From NCBI RefSeq assembly GCF_020709055.1, contig NZ_JAJFCK010000050.1:1-13759 (forward strand): a DNA stretch of 13,759 nt, given 5' to 3'. The position numbers and the translations under genes were made by a program. The DNA comes from Ruminococcus callidus. GTDB lineage: Bacteria > Bacillota > Clostridia > Oscillospirales > Ruminococcaceae. The notes beneath the pieces were generated by a model. It was not told the DNA's origin. It did no database searches and worked only from the letters and a program-made list of their open reading frames with translations. Below are positions 1 to 7,049 of this stretch, in pieces (position 1 is the stretch's first letter; each line of letters starts with the position of its first letter).

Positions 1-2
1 CC

Positions 3-326
3 ATTTTTGGCGGCTGGGACTCCGCTCTGGTGACACTGGTCGTCTTTATGGCAATTGACTTTTTCACCGGCATCATCACCGCCATGATGAAAAAGTCCAA
101 ACACACAGAAAGCGGCGGACTTTCTTCCAAAGCTGGCTGGTTCGGTCTGGCGAAAAAAGTCTGCACTTTAATGCTGATCGTTGTTGCAGTTCGGATGGAT
201 ATTCTGCTGAATACCAACTACATCCGAGACGCTGTCTGCATCAGCTTTTGCCTGAACGAACTGCTTTCCATCGTGGAAAATACAAGTTTATGGGTGACTC
301 CCCACAGTGTGGGGAGATGTCCGTAG
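3..326 (+). CDS. Phage holin, toxin-secretion/phage-lysis type (5' partial, C-terminus altered)
   Basis: The reading frame is open from the window edge, so the true start lies upstream; the GTG at 30 is internal. The visible part reads IFGGWDSALVTLVVFMAIDF, then FTGI, LSSKAGWFG, a hydrophobic segment (VCTLMLIVVAV) and CLNELLSIVENTSL. This matches the Phage_holin_4_1/TIGR01593 family, small inner-membrane proteins that let endolysin reach the cell wall. An amidase endolysin follows directly, as expected for a lysis cassette. After SLW the family pattern is lost: a 60-bp palindromic insertion (294-353) replaces the tail with VTPHSVGRCP and a TAG stop at 324-326. The normal tail coding sequence survives downstream in the same frame (354-446). 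The membrane segments are intact, so the protein may still work. Confidence 0.8.
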   Translation: MFGGWDSALVTLVVFMAIDFFTGIITAMMKKSKHTESGGLSSKAGWFGLAKKVCTLMLIVVAVRMDILLNTNYIRDAVCISFCLNELLSIVENTSLWVTPHSVGRCP

Positions 327-353
327 GACAGAGGGGACGGGCTCCTGTCAGGA
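294..353. repeat. 60-bp palindromic insertion in the holin gene
   Basis: Three small hairpins lie in a row: the perfect dyad CTCCCCACA-G-TGTGGGGAG (298-316), TGTCC-GTA-GGACA (318-330) and CTCCT-GTC-AGGAG (342-354). The stretch is G+C-rich compared with the flanking coding DNA and encodes nothing recognisable. Removing 294-353 joins the codon for W291 directly to GTT CCA TAT CCG and restores a plausible holin tail (VPYPPAIQKAIDVLQ). The length is a multiple of three, so the frame is kept, but it carries an in-frame TAG (324-326). This looks like a small dispersed palindromic (REP/MITE-like) element. The exact ends are uncertain by a few bases, and no clear target duplication is visible. Confidence 0.6.
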
Positions 354-446
354 GTTCCATATCCGCCTGCAATCCAAAAAGCAATTGATGTTCTGCAAAC
401 AAAAATCGGCAGAACAGAAGAAACCACCGACAAGGAGGACAAGTAA
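354..446 (+). pseudogene. Detached C-terminal tail of the holin gene
   Basis: In the same frame as the holin, 354-446 reads VPYPPAIQKAIDVLQTKIGR and continues to a charged end (TEETTDKEDK) with TAA at 444-446. Holins of this family usually end in a proline-containing segment followed by an amphipathic, charged tail, so this is very probably the original C-terminus. It is cut off by the TAG inside the palindromic insertion and has no ribosome site or start codon of its own. The amidase ribosome site lies within its last codons, so translation stopping early at 326 could change coupling between holin and amidase. Confidence 0.6.
432..438 (+). promoter_or_regulatory. Ribosome binding site of the amidase
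   Basis: AAGGAGG lies 9 bp before the ATG at 448. It decides that start over the longer open frame, which begins inside the palindromic insertion at 307 and would add 47 residues antagonistic to the domain layout. Confidence 0.8.
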
Positions 447-447
447 T

Positions 448-1458
448 ATGACTATTTTAAGACCCGATGCAACAACGACATTTGGTGGTGTCACCGTCAA
501 CGAGTATTTACTCACCAAACATAACCCCAACCACATCGATATGCCCTCTGTTTCCATGGAGGGCAAAGTTATCGGTGTAACAGTTCACAACACAGACTGG
601 ATCACCGTAGCAAGCGGCACGACCCCTGCAGAGCAGTACACGAGGGCAACCGTCAATAACAACATGAATGACGTGCGAGTTCATTACTATGTGGATAATG
701 TGTGTGCATGGCAGAATCTGCCTCACAGCCTGAGCGGCTGGCACGCCGCTGACGGTTCTGGGAACGGCAACAGAAGAACCATCGCCATCGAGTGCATTAT
801 GTCCTCTGCGTACAATTCTACGGATAAGAAGTCGGAGGACAACTGTGCGAAACTTGCCGCAGCACTTTTGAAACAATATGGATTGGACATTAACCATCTC
901 TACACGCATACACATTGGCTGAATGTTCGTGACGGACGAAACGGAACGATTGACCAGTTGAACACCATGTACAATCGGTACAAAATGTGTCCGGCGTACA
1001 TTTTGCCTCATTGGGCGGAGTTCAAGAAAAAGGTACAGTCTTATTTAAATGCTGGAACTCCCACTATTTCTGCACCTTCTGCAAAGCAGCTTTACCGTGT
1101 GAGAAAGTCTTGGGCAGATGCAAAGTCGCAGCTAGGGGCGTACACTTCTTTGGAGAATGCGAAGAAAGCCTGCAAGGTCGGATATTCTGTATTTGATGCC
1201 AACGGAAATGCGGTTTACACCAATGGCGGTAAGTTCACCAAGGGGCAGAAGGTTGCCATTCGTGCCAACACGCCATTGTTCGCCAGTGCAGAAACTACAT
1301 CTGTAACCAGAAGAATCAACGGTACTTACTATCTGTATGATGGTATTGCCTGCAAGAACGGTCGTTATCGGATCACCACAAAGCCGGAGTTCTGCGGAAA
1401 AACACCGGTGGGACAGTATGTGACCGGCTATGTTTCTTGGGATAATTTCAATCAGTGA
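448..1458 (+). CDS. N-acetylmuramoyl-L-alanine amidase (phage endolysin)
   Basis: The 336-aa protein cuts the amide bond between N-acetylmuramic acid and the L-Ala of the peptide stem; as a phage endolysin it would lyse the host after holin action. Residues about 35-195 form an Amidase_2/PGRP-type zinc domain with candidate ligands His47 (VTVHNTD), His154 or His156 (THTHW) and Cys181 (MCPAYIL). About 24 residues separate HW from CP, whereas T7 lysozyme has only a few, so a loop of some 17 residues (with RDGRNGT) is inserted; the second amidase in this window has it too. Residues about 214-260 (YRVRKSWADAKSQLGAY) form a linker repeat common in clostridial amidases. The C-terminus (about 265-336, ending GQYVTGYVSWDNFN) resembles an SH3-like wall-binding domain. 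No signal peptide is seen, which fits holin-dependent export. Confidence 0.93.
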   Translation: MTILRPDATTTFGGVTVNEYLLTKHNPNHIDMPSVSMEGKVIGVTVHNTDWITVASGTTPAEQYTRATVNNNMNDVRVHYYVDNVCAWQNLPHSLSGWHAADGSGNGNRRTIAIECIMSSAYNSTDKKSEDNCAKLAAALLKQYGLDINHLYTHTHWLNVRDGRNGTIDQLNTMYNRYKMCPAYILPHWAEFKKKVQSYLNAGTPTISAPSAKQLYRVRKSWADAKSQLGAYTSLENAKKACKVGYSVFDANGNAVYTNGGKFTKGQKVAIRANTPLFASAETTSVTRRINGTYYLYDGIACKNGRYRITTKPEFCGKTPVGQYVTGYVSWDNFNQ

Positions 1459-1468
1459 GGATTCTTTT

Positions 1469-1660
1469 ATGGAACAACAAAAATTGATGGATGAACTGAA
1501 TTACCACCGTGCTCAAAAGCTGACTGATGCGTTATATCATTCCGGTTTGATTTCTTTTGAGGAATATGACAAATTAACGCTCAAAAATCGGCATTCTTTC
1601 TCTCCGATTTACGTGGACTTATTGCCGAAAACGCTTGCAATTCCGCCGAAAAAGAGGTAA
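1469..1660 (+). CDS. Small SHOCT-like protein of the recombinase operon
   Basis: This 63-aa protein begins at ATG 1469, eight bases after GAGG and ten bases after the amidase stop. Its core reads LTDALYHSGLISFEEYDKL, the pattern of SHOCT-type short C-terminal domains (hydrophobic helix, G-L-I-[ST]-x-x-E-[FY]), followed by RHSFSPIYVDLLPK. A homologue with the same GLISF-EYDKL core and FSPLYADLLPK tail occupies the same place in the right-hand operon. Such small proteins are often found directly before serine recombinase genes in Bacillota. Its role is unknown; an accessory or regulatory function for the recombinases is inferred from the conserved position only. Confidence 0.75.
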   Translation: MEQQKLMDELNYHRAQKLTDALYHSGLISFEEYDKLTLKNRHSFSPIYVDLLPKTLAIPPKKR

Positions 1661-1690
1661 TATGGACACGTCAAAAGGAGGTGCAGAAGC

Positions 1691-3244
1691 ATGAAAACTA
1701 TTACCAAAATTGAGGCAAATCGCTCTGCAGCTGTTCATCGAAAATGTCGTGTAGCGGCTTATTGCCGTGTTTCCACAGAGCATGATGACCAGATAGAAAG
1801 TCTGGGAACACAAAAAGAACATTATGCGGCGTGGATCAAACTGCATACAGAGTGGGAATCTGCGGGTATCTTTTATGATGCCGGCATTACTGGAACAAAA
1901 GCAGAAATTCGTCCTGGACTGCAAGACCTTTTACAGGCTTGCCGCATGGGCAGGGTAGACCGTATTTTGGTGAAATCCATCAGTCGGTTTTCCAGAAATA
2001 CGGCGGAGTGCCTCGCTCTTGTTCGGGAACTATCAGGAATTGGGGTTTCCGTTTTCTTTGAAAAAGAAAACATAGACACCGGCAGTATGGAAAGCGAATT
2101 GTTTCTGACGATACTCAGCAGCATGGCAGAGGAAGAATCTTTATCCATATCCAGAAATGAGAAGTGGTCGGTACAGCACCGGTTTCAAAACGGTACCTAT
2201 GTGTCATCGTCTTTCCCTTACGGGTATTGCAGAAATGACAGGGGAGAGCTGGTTCTCGAACCTGAGGAGGCAGAAATTGTGAAATACATTTTTTCTGCTT
2301 TGTTATCCGGAAAAAGTTCTTGTCAGATTGCAGATCTGTTGGAACAGCAGGGGATTCCCTTCAAGAATGGACGTCATTGGTGTGATGCTGCGATTCGTGG
2401 AATTGCTGCGAATGAAAGATATGTGGGAGATGTGCTGCTGCAGAAAACGTATACAGATGCACATTTTCATCGGCACAAAAATCATGGAGAAGTGGAATGT
2501 TATCTTCTTTCAGATCACCACATACCGATTGTTAGTCGGGAAACTTTTGCAAAAGCAAATGCAGTCATTCGACAGCGAGCTGCCGAAAAAGGCATTGTGT
2601 GTGGTACAGGAAAGTATCAAAAGCGATATGCTTTTTCCGGAAAGGTGATTTGCGGCAAATGCGGCAGCACTTGCAAACGCAGGATCCACAGCGGCAATGA
2701 AATTGCATGGACGTGTGCTGCTCATATTGAAAGTGCTCAAAAATGTCCTATGAAATATGTGCGGGAGGAGGTATTGAAAGCCACTTTTGTTACGATGTTG
2801 AACAAACTGATTTTCAGCAGAAAGCACATTTTGAAACCATTGTTAGAACAGCTGAAAACGAACAGCAATGATGAAAATGTCCGGCGAATGCAGGAACTGC
2901 AAAAGCAGCTGGAATCTCATGCTGAAAAGAAAAACACACTGCACCGTTTGTATGCACAAAAGGTCGTAGATCCTGTTTTATTCCGGCAGGAAATGAATGC
3001 TTTGCAGAAGCAAGCGGAGTCCTGCCGTATGGAAATTGCACAGTTGGAACAGGAAATACATGGAGAAACTGAGATAATTGCAGAATTAAAGCAGCTGCTG
3101 CGATTTACAGAGCAGCATTCTGCAATGTTGACAGAATTTCAGGAGACATGGTTTTCTGCATTTGCAGAACAAATAATTCTGTATGATCGGAATCATATTG
3201 GATTTCGGCTCAAATGCGGTCTGCTGTTAAAGGAGGAGATTTGA
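1691..3244 (+). CDS. Large serine recombinase 1 (left operon)
   Basis: The 517-aa protein would catalyse site-specific integration or excision of the element. Residues about 20-160 are a resolvase catalytic domain: AAYCRVSTE holds the nucleophile Ser28 and Arg26, and VKSISRFSRNTAECL the conserved second Ser/Arg motif. Residues about 174-290 are the Recombinase DNA-binding domain (PF07508; FPYGYC, then YVGDVLLQKTYTD). A zinc ribbon follows with Cys321, Cys324, Cys342 and Cys352. The rest (about 370-480) is rich in Leu, Glu, Lys and Gln and should form the coiled coil typical of large serine recombinases. The start has AAAGGAGGT 9 bp upstream. The stop TGA overlaps the next ATG by one base (TGATG), so the two genes are probably translationally coupled. 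Its counterpart is the 514-aa protein at 11264-12808. Confidence 0.96.
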   Translation: MKTITKIEANRSAAVHRKCRVAAYCRVSTEHDDQIESLGTQKEHYAAWIKLHTEWESAGIFYDAGITGTKAEIRPGLQDLLQACRMGRVDRILVKSISRFSRNTAECLALVRELSGIGVSVFFEKENIDTGSMESELFLTILSSMAEEESLSISRNEKWSVQHRFQNGTYVSSSFPYGYCRNDRGELVLEPEEAEIVKYIFSALLSGKSSCQIADLLEQQGIPFKNGRHWCDAAIRGIAANERYVGDVLLQKTYTDAHFHRHKNHGEVECYLLSDHHIPIVSRETFAKANAVIRQRAAEKGIVCGTGKYQKRYAFSGKVICGKCGSTCKRRIHSGNEIAWTCAAHIESAQKCPMKYVREEVLKATFVTMLNKLIFSRKHILKPLLEQLKTNSNDENVRRMQELQKQLESHAEKKNTLHRLYAQKVVDPVLFRQEMNALQKQAESCRMEIAQLEQEIHGETEIIAELKQLLRFTEQHSAMLTEFQETWFSAFAEQIILYDRNHIGFRLKCGLLLKEEI

Positions 3245-3666
3245 TGGGACAGATTCCTTACGGCTACCGAATTGAAAACGGTGCTGCTGTGATTATACCG
3301 GCAGAGGCAGCACAGATTCGCCTTATTTTTCAAAATTATATTGCTGGTATGAGTTTACAGTCGGCAGCAAGAGCAGCAGGTCATCCCATGGCACATAGCA
3401 CTGTTCGTCGAATGCTGCAGCGAAAATGCTACCTTGGAGATGCTTTTTATCCGGCAATTCTGGACAAAGAAACATATGCTCGGGCAAATGCAGAGTGGCA
3501 GCATCGTGCAGATGTAATGCAGCGACTTGGAAAAACGAGGAGAAAGCCAGTATGTCCACAGACAAAATTTTTGTTGGAACTGCCGCAGCAAATACCAGAA
3601 TTAGATGGAAATACGCCATTTCAGCAGGCAGAATATCTTTATCATTTGATACAAAACAAGGAGTAA
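3244..3666 (+). CDS. Catalytic-domain-less recombinase accessory protein (left operon)
   Basis: This 140-aa protein consists almost entirely of a Recombinase-type DNA-binding domain (PF07508-like): [10 protein letters not shown], then [39 protein letters not shown] and [10 protein letters not shown]. The resolvase domain with its catalytic serine is absent, and there is no zinc ribbon or long coiled coil. It is not a broken gene: it has its own ribosome site (AAAGGAGGAG ending about 6 bp before ATG) and overlaps the upstream stop as TGATG. The right-hand operon also has a homologue of similar length (132 aa) in the same middle position. Both share a basic KTRRKP/V stretch and a C-terminal QAEYLY motif. 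A DNA-binding helper or directionality role for the flanking recombinases is inferred, not shown. Confidence 0.85.
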   Translation: MGQIPYGYRIENGAAVIIPAEAAQIRLIFQNYIAGMSLQSAARAAGHPMAHSTVRRMLQRKCYLGDAFYPAILDKETYARANAEWQHRADVMQRLGKTRRKPVCPQTKFLLELPQQIPELDGNTPFQQAEYLYHLIQNKE

Positions 3667-3673
3667 TGCAACA

Positions 3674-5230
3674 ATGCCAAAGGTCACTACAATTCCACCC
3701 CGAAAGCAAAGAAATCATGCTGTAGCGTCACAGGAAACTCGAAAGATTCGTGTGGCAGCCTATTGCCGTGTTTCCACGGATACAGAGGAACAGGCAACCA
3801 GCTATCAGGCACAAATTGCACATTATGAGGAAGTCATTCACAGGAATCCGGAATGGGTCTTTGCTGGAATCTATGCCGATGACGGCATCAGTGCAACCTC
3901 CACAAAACATCGGGAACAGTTCCATCAGATGATTCAGGACTGCATGGACGGAAAGATTGATATGCTCATCACAAAATCCATCAGCCGATTCGCCAGAAAC
4001 ACAGTAGATTGCCTGAATTACATCCGACAGCTGAAAGCACAAAACATTCCAATCTATTTTGAAAAAGAGTCCATCAACACAATGGATGCGAAAGGGGAAG
4101 TGCTGATTACCATTATGGCATCTCTGGCACAACAGGAATCAGAATCTCTGAGTCAGAATGTCAAACTGGGAATGCAGTATCGGTTTCAACAGGGAAAGGT
4201 GATGGTCAATGCCAGCTGTTTTCTTGGCTATGATAAGGACGAAAACGGAGATCTTGTGATCAATCCGGAACAAGCGGAAACGGTAAAACGAATCTATCGG
4301 GAGTATCTGGAGGGAGCAAGCTGTCAGCAGATCGCAAGGGGACTGGAACGGGACGGTATCCGAACAGCAAGAGGAAATACCCGATGGCATGACAGTTCGA
4401 TTCGGTTAATTCTGGAAAATGAAAAGTATATGGGAGATGCCCTTCTGCAAAAAACATATACTGTGGATTTTCTCAAGAAAAAACGCATTAAAAATAACGG
4501 TGAAATGCCGCAGTATTATGTGGAGGACGATCATGAGGCAATTATTCCCAGAGCATTGTTCTTACAGGTACAGGAGGAAATTGCAAGGCGTGGTTCACAG
4601 GTGGACTGTATGGGCAGACGGCGTGGATTTAGTGCAAAACACTGTTTTACTGGTTTGCTTTACTGTGCTGAATGCGGGGAACAATTCCGCAGAATACACT
4701 GGAATAACCGAGGCTGCAAATCTGTGGTGTGGCGATGTATGACCAGATTGGAGAAAAAAGGAGCGTGTCATGCACGGACAGTCTATGAGGAATCTTTGAA
4801 ACAAGCTTTTGTGGATGCTTTGAATCAATTGACAGGCGGCAGTGAAACATACCTTTCTATCTTACAGGAAAATATGACTGAAGTGATTGAAATGGAACAA
4901 TCCAATCTGCCCGAGGAAATACAGAGAAAGTCAGATGTTCTTCAGAAAAAGTTGATCGAATGTGCAGAACGGCATGAGGATTATGAGGAGATAGCACAGG
5001 AGATCTTTCGGCTGCGAGAGCAAAAGGAACAGGCTTTAAGGGAAAATGTTTCTCAACAGGAGCAGAAAGACCGTATGCGGGAACTGCAGGAATTTTTGGC
5101 TGCTCAGCCGCATCACATTACCGAATTTGATGAAACACTGGTTCGGCATTTACTTGCAAAAGTAACAGTTTCTTTCGATCGACTGGATTTTACATTTCAA
5201 TCAGGTGTCGCGGTTTCCATTGAAAAGTGA
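3674..5230 (+). CDS. Large serine recombinase 3 (left operon)
   Basis: The 518-aa protein has the full large serine recombinase layout. The catalytic domain covers about residues 25-165, with AAYCRVSTD placing the nucleophile at Ser34, then ADDGISATS and [15 protein letters not shown]. The DNA-binding Recombinase domain lies at about 185-300 ([39 protein letters not shown]). The zinc ribbon uses Cys331, Cys334, Cys355 and Cys365, and a Glu/Gln/Lys-rich coiled coil follows. An AAGGAG site sits 9 bp before the ATG and overlaps the stop of the preceding gene. It is the last gene of the operon, with a hairpin terminator right behind it. The equivalent gene at 9312-10868 has the same length and the same cysteine positions; the two are about 70% identical over the first 300 residues by eye. 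Confidence 0.96.
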   Translation: MPKVTTIPPRKQRNHAVASQETRKIRVAAYCRVSTDTEEQATSYQAQIAHYEEVIHRNPEWVFAGIYADDGISATSTKHREQFHQMIQDCMDGKIDMLITKSISRFARNTVDCLNYIRQLKAQNIPIYFEKESINTMDAKGEVLITIMASLAQQESESLSQNVKLGMQYRFQQGKVMVNASCFLGYDKDENGDLVINPEQAETVKRIYREYLEGASCQQIARGLERDGIRTARGNTRWHDSSIRLILENEKYMGDALLQKTYTVDFLKKKRIKNNGEMPQYYVEDDHEAIIPRALFLQVQEEIARRGSQVDCMGRRRGFSAKHCFTGLLYCAECGEQFRRIHWNNRGCKSVVWRCMTRLEKKGACHARTVYEESLKQAFVDALNQLTGGSETYLSILQENMTEVIEMEQSNLPEEIQRKSDVLQKKLIECAERHEDYEEIAQEIFRLREQKEQALRENVSQQEQKDRMRELQEFLAAQPHHITEFDETLVRHLLAKVTVSFDRLDFTFQSGVAVSIEK

Positions 5231-5238
5231 ATCACTTC

Positions 5239-5281
5239 AAAAATCCTCCTTTGCAAAATATAAAAGCAGGGGAGGATTTTT
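5239..5281 (+). terminator. Terminator-like hairpin after the left recombinase operon
   Basis: A perfect 11-bp inverted repeat, AAAAATCCTCC (5239-5249) and GGAGGATTTTT (5271-5281), starts 9 bp after the last recombinase stop. The right arm supplies the T run. The 21-base loop is long for a classic intrinsic terminator. The dyad could also be part of an attachment region, since integration genes of this kind usually sit next to the element end. Confidence 0.65.
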
Positions 5282-5305
5282 AGATTTTATAACGGCATTG
5301 TTGTC

Positions 5306-5334
5306 TTGATTTCTTCTTAAATTTGTGGTATACT
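5306..5334 (+). promoter_or_regulatory. Promoter for the AAA-ATPase/nuclease gene
   Basis: TTGATT (5306-5311), a 17-bp spacer and TATACT (5329-5334) form a good sigma-A promoter. A TG at 5326-5327 gives an extended -10. It lies 25 bp before the ATG at 5359, downstream of the terminator hairpin, so the gene is probably expressed independently of the recombinase operon. Confidence 0.7.
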
Positions 5335-5358
5335 AGAAAAAAACGGAGGTGCTGCATC

Positions 5359-6927
5359 ATGGGAATCTATCTGAGCCCGGGAAATGATTTGTTTTACTCT
5401 ACGGTTACTTATTCTGAAATTTATGTGGATAAGACCATGCTGATTTCTTTCACCAACAAGTGCCTGTTTGGAGAGAACAAGGAGATCTGCGTCAGCCGTC
5501 CCAGAAGATTCGGGAAGTCGATGGCAGAGAATATGCTGACGGCTTATTACAGCAAGGGCTGCGATTCGAGAGAATTATTTTCCAAGTTTCAAATCGCACA
5601 GACACCGGATTTTGAAAAGCACCTGAACCGGTATAATGTGATTCATGTCGATATGCAGAAATTCCTGAGCAGAACCAAAAATGTCCATGAAATGCTGGAC
5701 TTCTTGCAGAAACGTGTGCTAAAAGAGATGAAACAAACATTCTCCGGGATAGAGCCGGAAGAAACCAGTTTGATTACTGCGTTAGAAGATCTGTACGGTC
5801 AATGCGAAGAAAAGTTTATCTTTATCATTGATGAGTGGGATTCTATTTTCCGGGTACATCGGGACAATGCAGCGGCTCAAAAGGAATATCTGGATTTTCT
5901 GCGGGATCTTCTGAAAGGACAGCCCTATGTGGCACTTGCCTATATGACTGGGATTCTTCCAATCAAGAAATACGGTCAACATTCTGCACTGAATATGTTT
6001 GACGAATACGCTATGACCAATCAAAAGCGATTGGCAGAGTTCACTGGCTTTACGGAAGAAGAGGTTCAGCAGCTTTGTGAACGTTATCATATGTCTTTTG
6101 AACAAACGAAAGATTGGTACGATGGCTATAATGTCAATGGTGTGTCGATTTACAATCCAAGATCTGTAACATCAGCGATGATGAATGGCATCTTTGACAG
6201 TTACTGGACACAGACAGAAACCTATGAGGCTTTGAAGATGTATATCGTTCGCAATGAGAACGGCTTGCGGGATAAAATCATTCGGATGATTGCCGGAGAA
6301 CATATTTCCATCAATACGAAAACATTTCAGAACGATATGTGTACCTTTGAAACCGCGGATGATATTTTGACTTTGCTGGTGCATCTGGGCTATCTGACTT
6401 ACGACTTCGATACAAAAACCGCCTGGATTCCCAACAAGGAAGTGCGGCAGGAATTTCTCAATTCTATCCAGGGGCAGGAATTCCAGACGGTCAACAATGC
6501 CATTCATCGTTCCGACAAGCTGCTGCAATTGACGTTGGCACAGAATGCGGAAAAGGTGGCGGAAATGCTTCAGGAAGTTCACAGTGACAACTGTTCTGTG
6601 ATTCAGTACAACAATGAAAATTCGCTGGCTTGTGTGCTGAGTCTAGCATACTATTCCGCACAAGACAGCTATGCGGTTTATCGGGAGTTGCAGGGCGGAG
6701 AAGGCTTTGCAGATCTGGTATTTGTACCGAGAACTGGAAATCATAACCCGGCAATGATCGTGGAACTGAAATGGAATCAAACCGCTGGTATTGCATTGGA
6801 ACAGATCAAAGACCGAAACTATATTCGCTGTTTGAAGGATTATCATGGAAAAGTGCTGTTTGTTGGCGTGAATTATGATAAGAAGAGTAAGAAACACACT
6901 TGTCAGTTTGAGATGGTGGAGATATAA
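5359..6927 (+). CDS. AAA-ATPase-like protein with C-terminal PD-(D/E)XK nuclease domain
   Basis: The 522-aa protein begins at ATG 5359 behind GGAGGT (an upstream TTG at 5323 lies inside the promoter). It fits the AAA-ATPase-like (PF09820) plus PD-(D/E)XK (PF08011, formerly DUF1703) family. The N-terminus has the family signature YSEIYVDKT and the modified P-loop RPRRFGKS (47-54), which lacks the usual GxxxxGK spacing. FIFIIDEWD (153-161) is the Walker B region, and TGILPIKKYG and WYDGYN are further family landmarks. The C-terminus has the nuclease core: Asp452 (FADLVF), Glu469-x-Lys471 (IVELKW) and Gln482 (ALEQIKDRNY). The family is known for large lineage-specific expansions and frequent transfer in gut bacteria. 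Its biological role is not settled; a part in defence or element maintenance is inferred from the context. Confidence 0.92.
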   Translation: MGIYLSPGNDLFYSTVTYSEIYVDKTMLISFTNKCLFGENKEICVSRPRRFGKSMAENMLTAYYSKGCDSRELFSKFQIAQTPDFEKHLNRYNVIHVDMQKFLSRTKNVHEMLDFLQKRVLKEMKQTFSGIEPEETSLITALEDLYGQCEEKFIFIIDEWDSIFRVHRDNAAAQKEYLDFLRDLLKGQPYVALAYMTGILPIKKYGQHSALNMFDEYAMTNQKRLAEFTGFTEEEVQQLCERYHMSFEQTKDWYDGYNVNGVSIYNPRSVTSAMMNGIFDSYWTQTETYEALKMYIVRNENGLRDKIIRMIAGEHISINTKTFQNDMCTFETADDILTLLVHLGYLTYDFDTKTAWIPNKEVRQEFLNSIQGQEFQTVNNAIHRSDKLLQLTLAQNAEKVAEMLQEVHSDNCSVIQYNNENSLACVLSLAYYSAQDSYAVYRELQGGEGFADLVFVPRTGNHNPAMIVELKWNQTAGIALEQIKDRNYIRCLKDYHGKVLFVGVNYDKKSKKHTCQFEMVEI

Positions 6928-6951
6928 GAGGCTTTCTATTTCGCATATCCT

Positions 6952-6963
6952 GTTACAAGTAAC
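6952..6963. promoter_or_regulatory. Operator-like palindrome before the SEC-C gene
   Basis: The perfect dyad GTTAC-AA-GTAAC directly abuts a candidate -35 box. It is flanked by two direct copies of GCATATC (6943-6949 and 6967-6973), 24 bp apart. The position suggests a repressor site, but no regulator gene is present in the window. Confidence 0.35.
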
Positions 6964-6964
6964 C

Positions 6965-6993
6965 TTGCATATCGCTCAAACAACAATTATATA
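6965..6993 (+). promoter_or_regulatory. Promoter candidate for the SEC-C gene
   Basis: TTGCAT (6965-6970), a 17-bp spacer and TATATA (6988-6993) lie about 57 bp before the ATG at 7050. No terminator is obvious between the previous stop (6927) and this site, so read-through from the AAA gene is also possible. Confidence 0.5.
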
Positions 6994-7049
6994 CAGCCGT
7001 TTCAGATTGATAATTAATTGTAAATAAAGGCAAAAGAGGTAGATATTTA

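Noticed and set aside
324..326. TAG recoded as an amino acid (as in some gut phages), giving a full-length holin
   Set aside because: The codon lies inside a non-coding-looking palindromic insertion, and no other long frame in the window contains an in-frame TAG that would support recoding.
307..447. Longer amidase start giving a 383-aa protein
   Set aside because: The extra 47 residues come from the palindromic insertion and the out-of-frame holin tail; a strong AAGGAGG before ATG 448 and the domain layout support the shorter form.
508..1011. Long antisense frames over the amidase, recombinases and AAA gene
   Set aside because: These are shadows of real genes, without ribosome sites or known domains.
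3244..3666. Middle recombinase gene as a pseudogene fragment
   Set aside because: It has its own ribosome site, coupled start and intact frame, and a homologue of the same size is kept at the same place in the other operon.
5323..5358. Upstream TTG start for the AAA-ATPase gene
   Set aside because: It falls inside the -10 region of the promoter; ATG 5359 has GGAGGT at good spacing and fits the family N-terminus.
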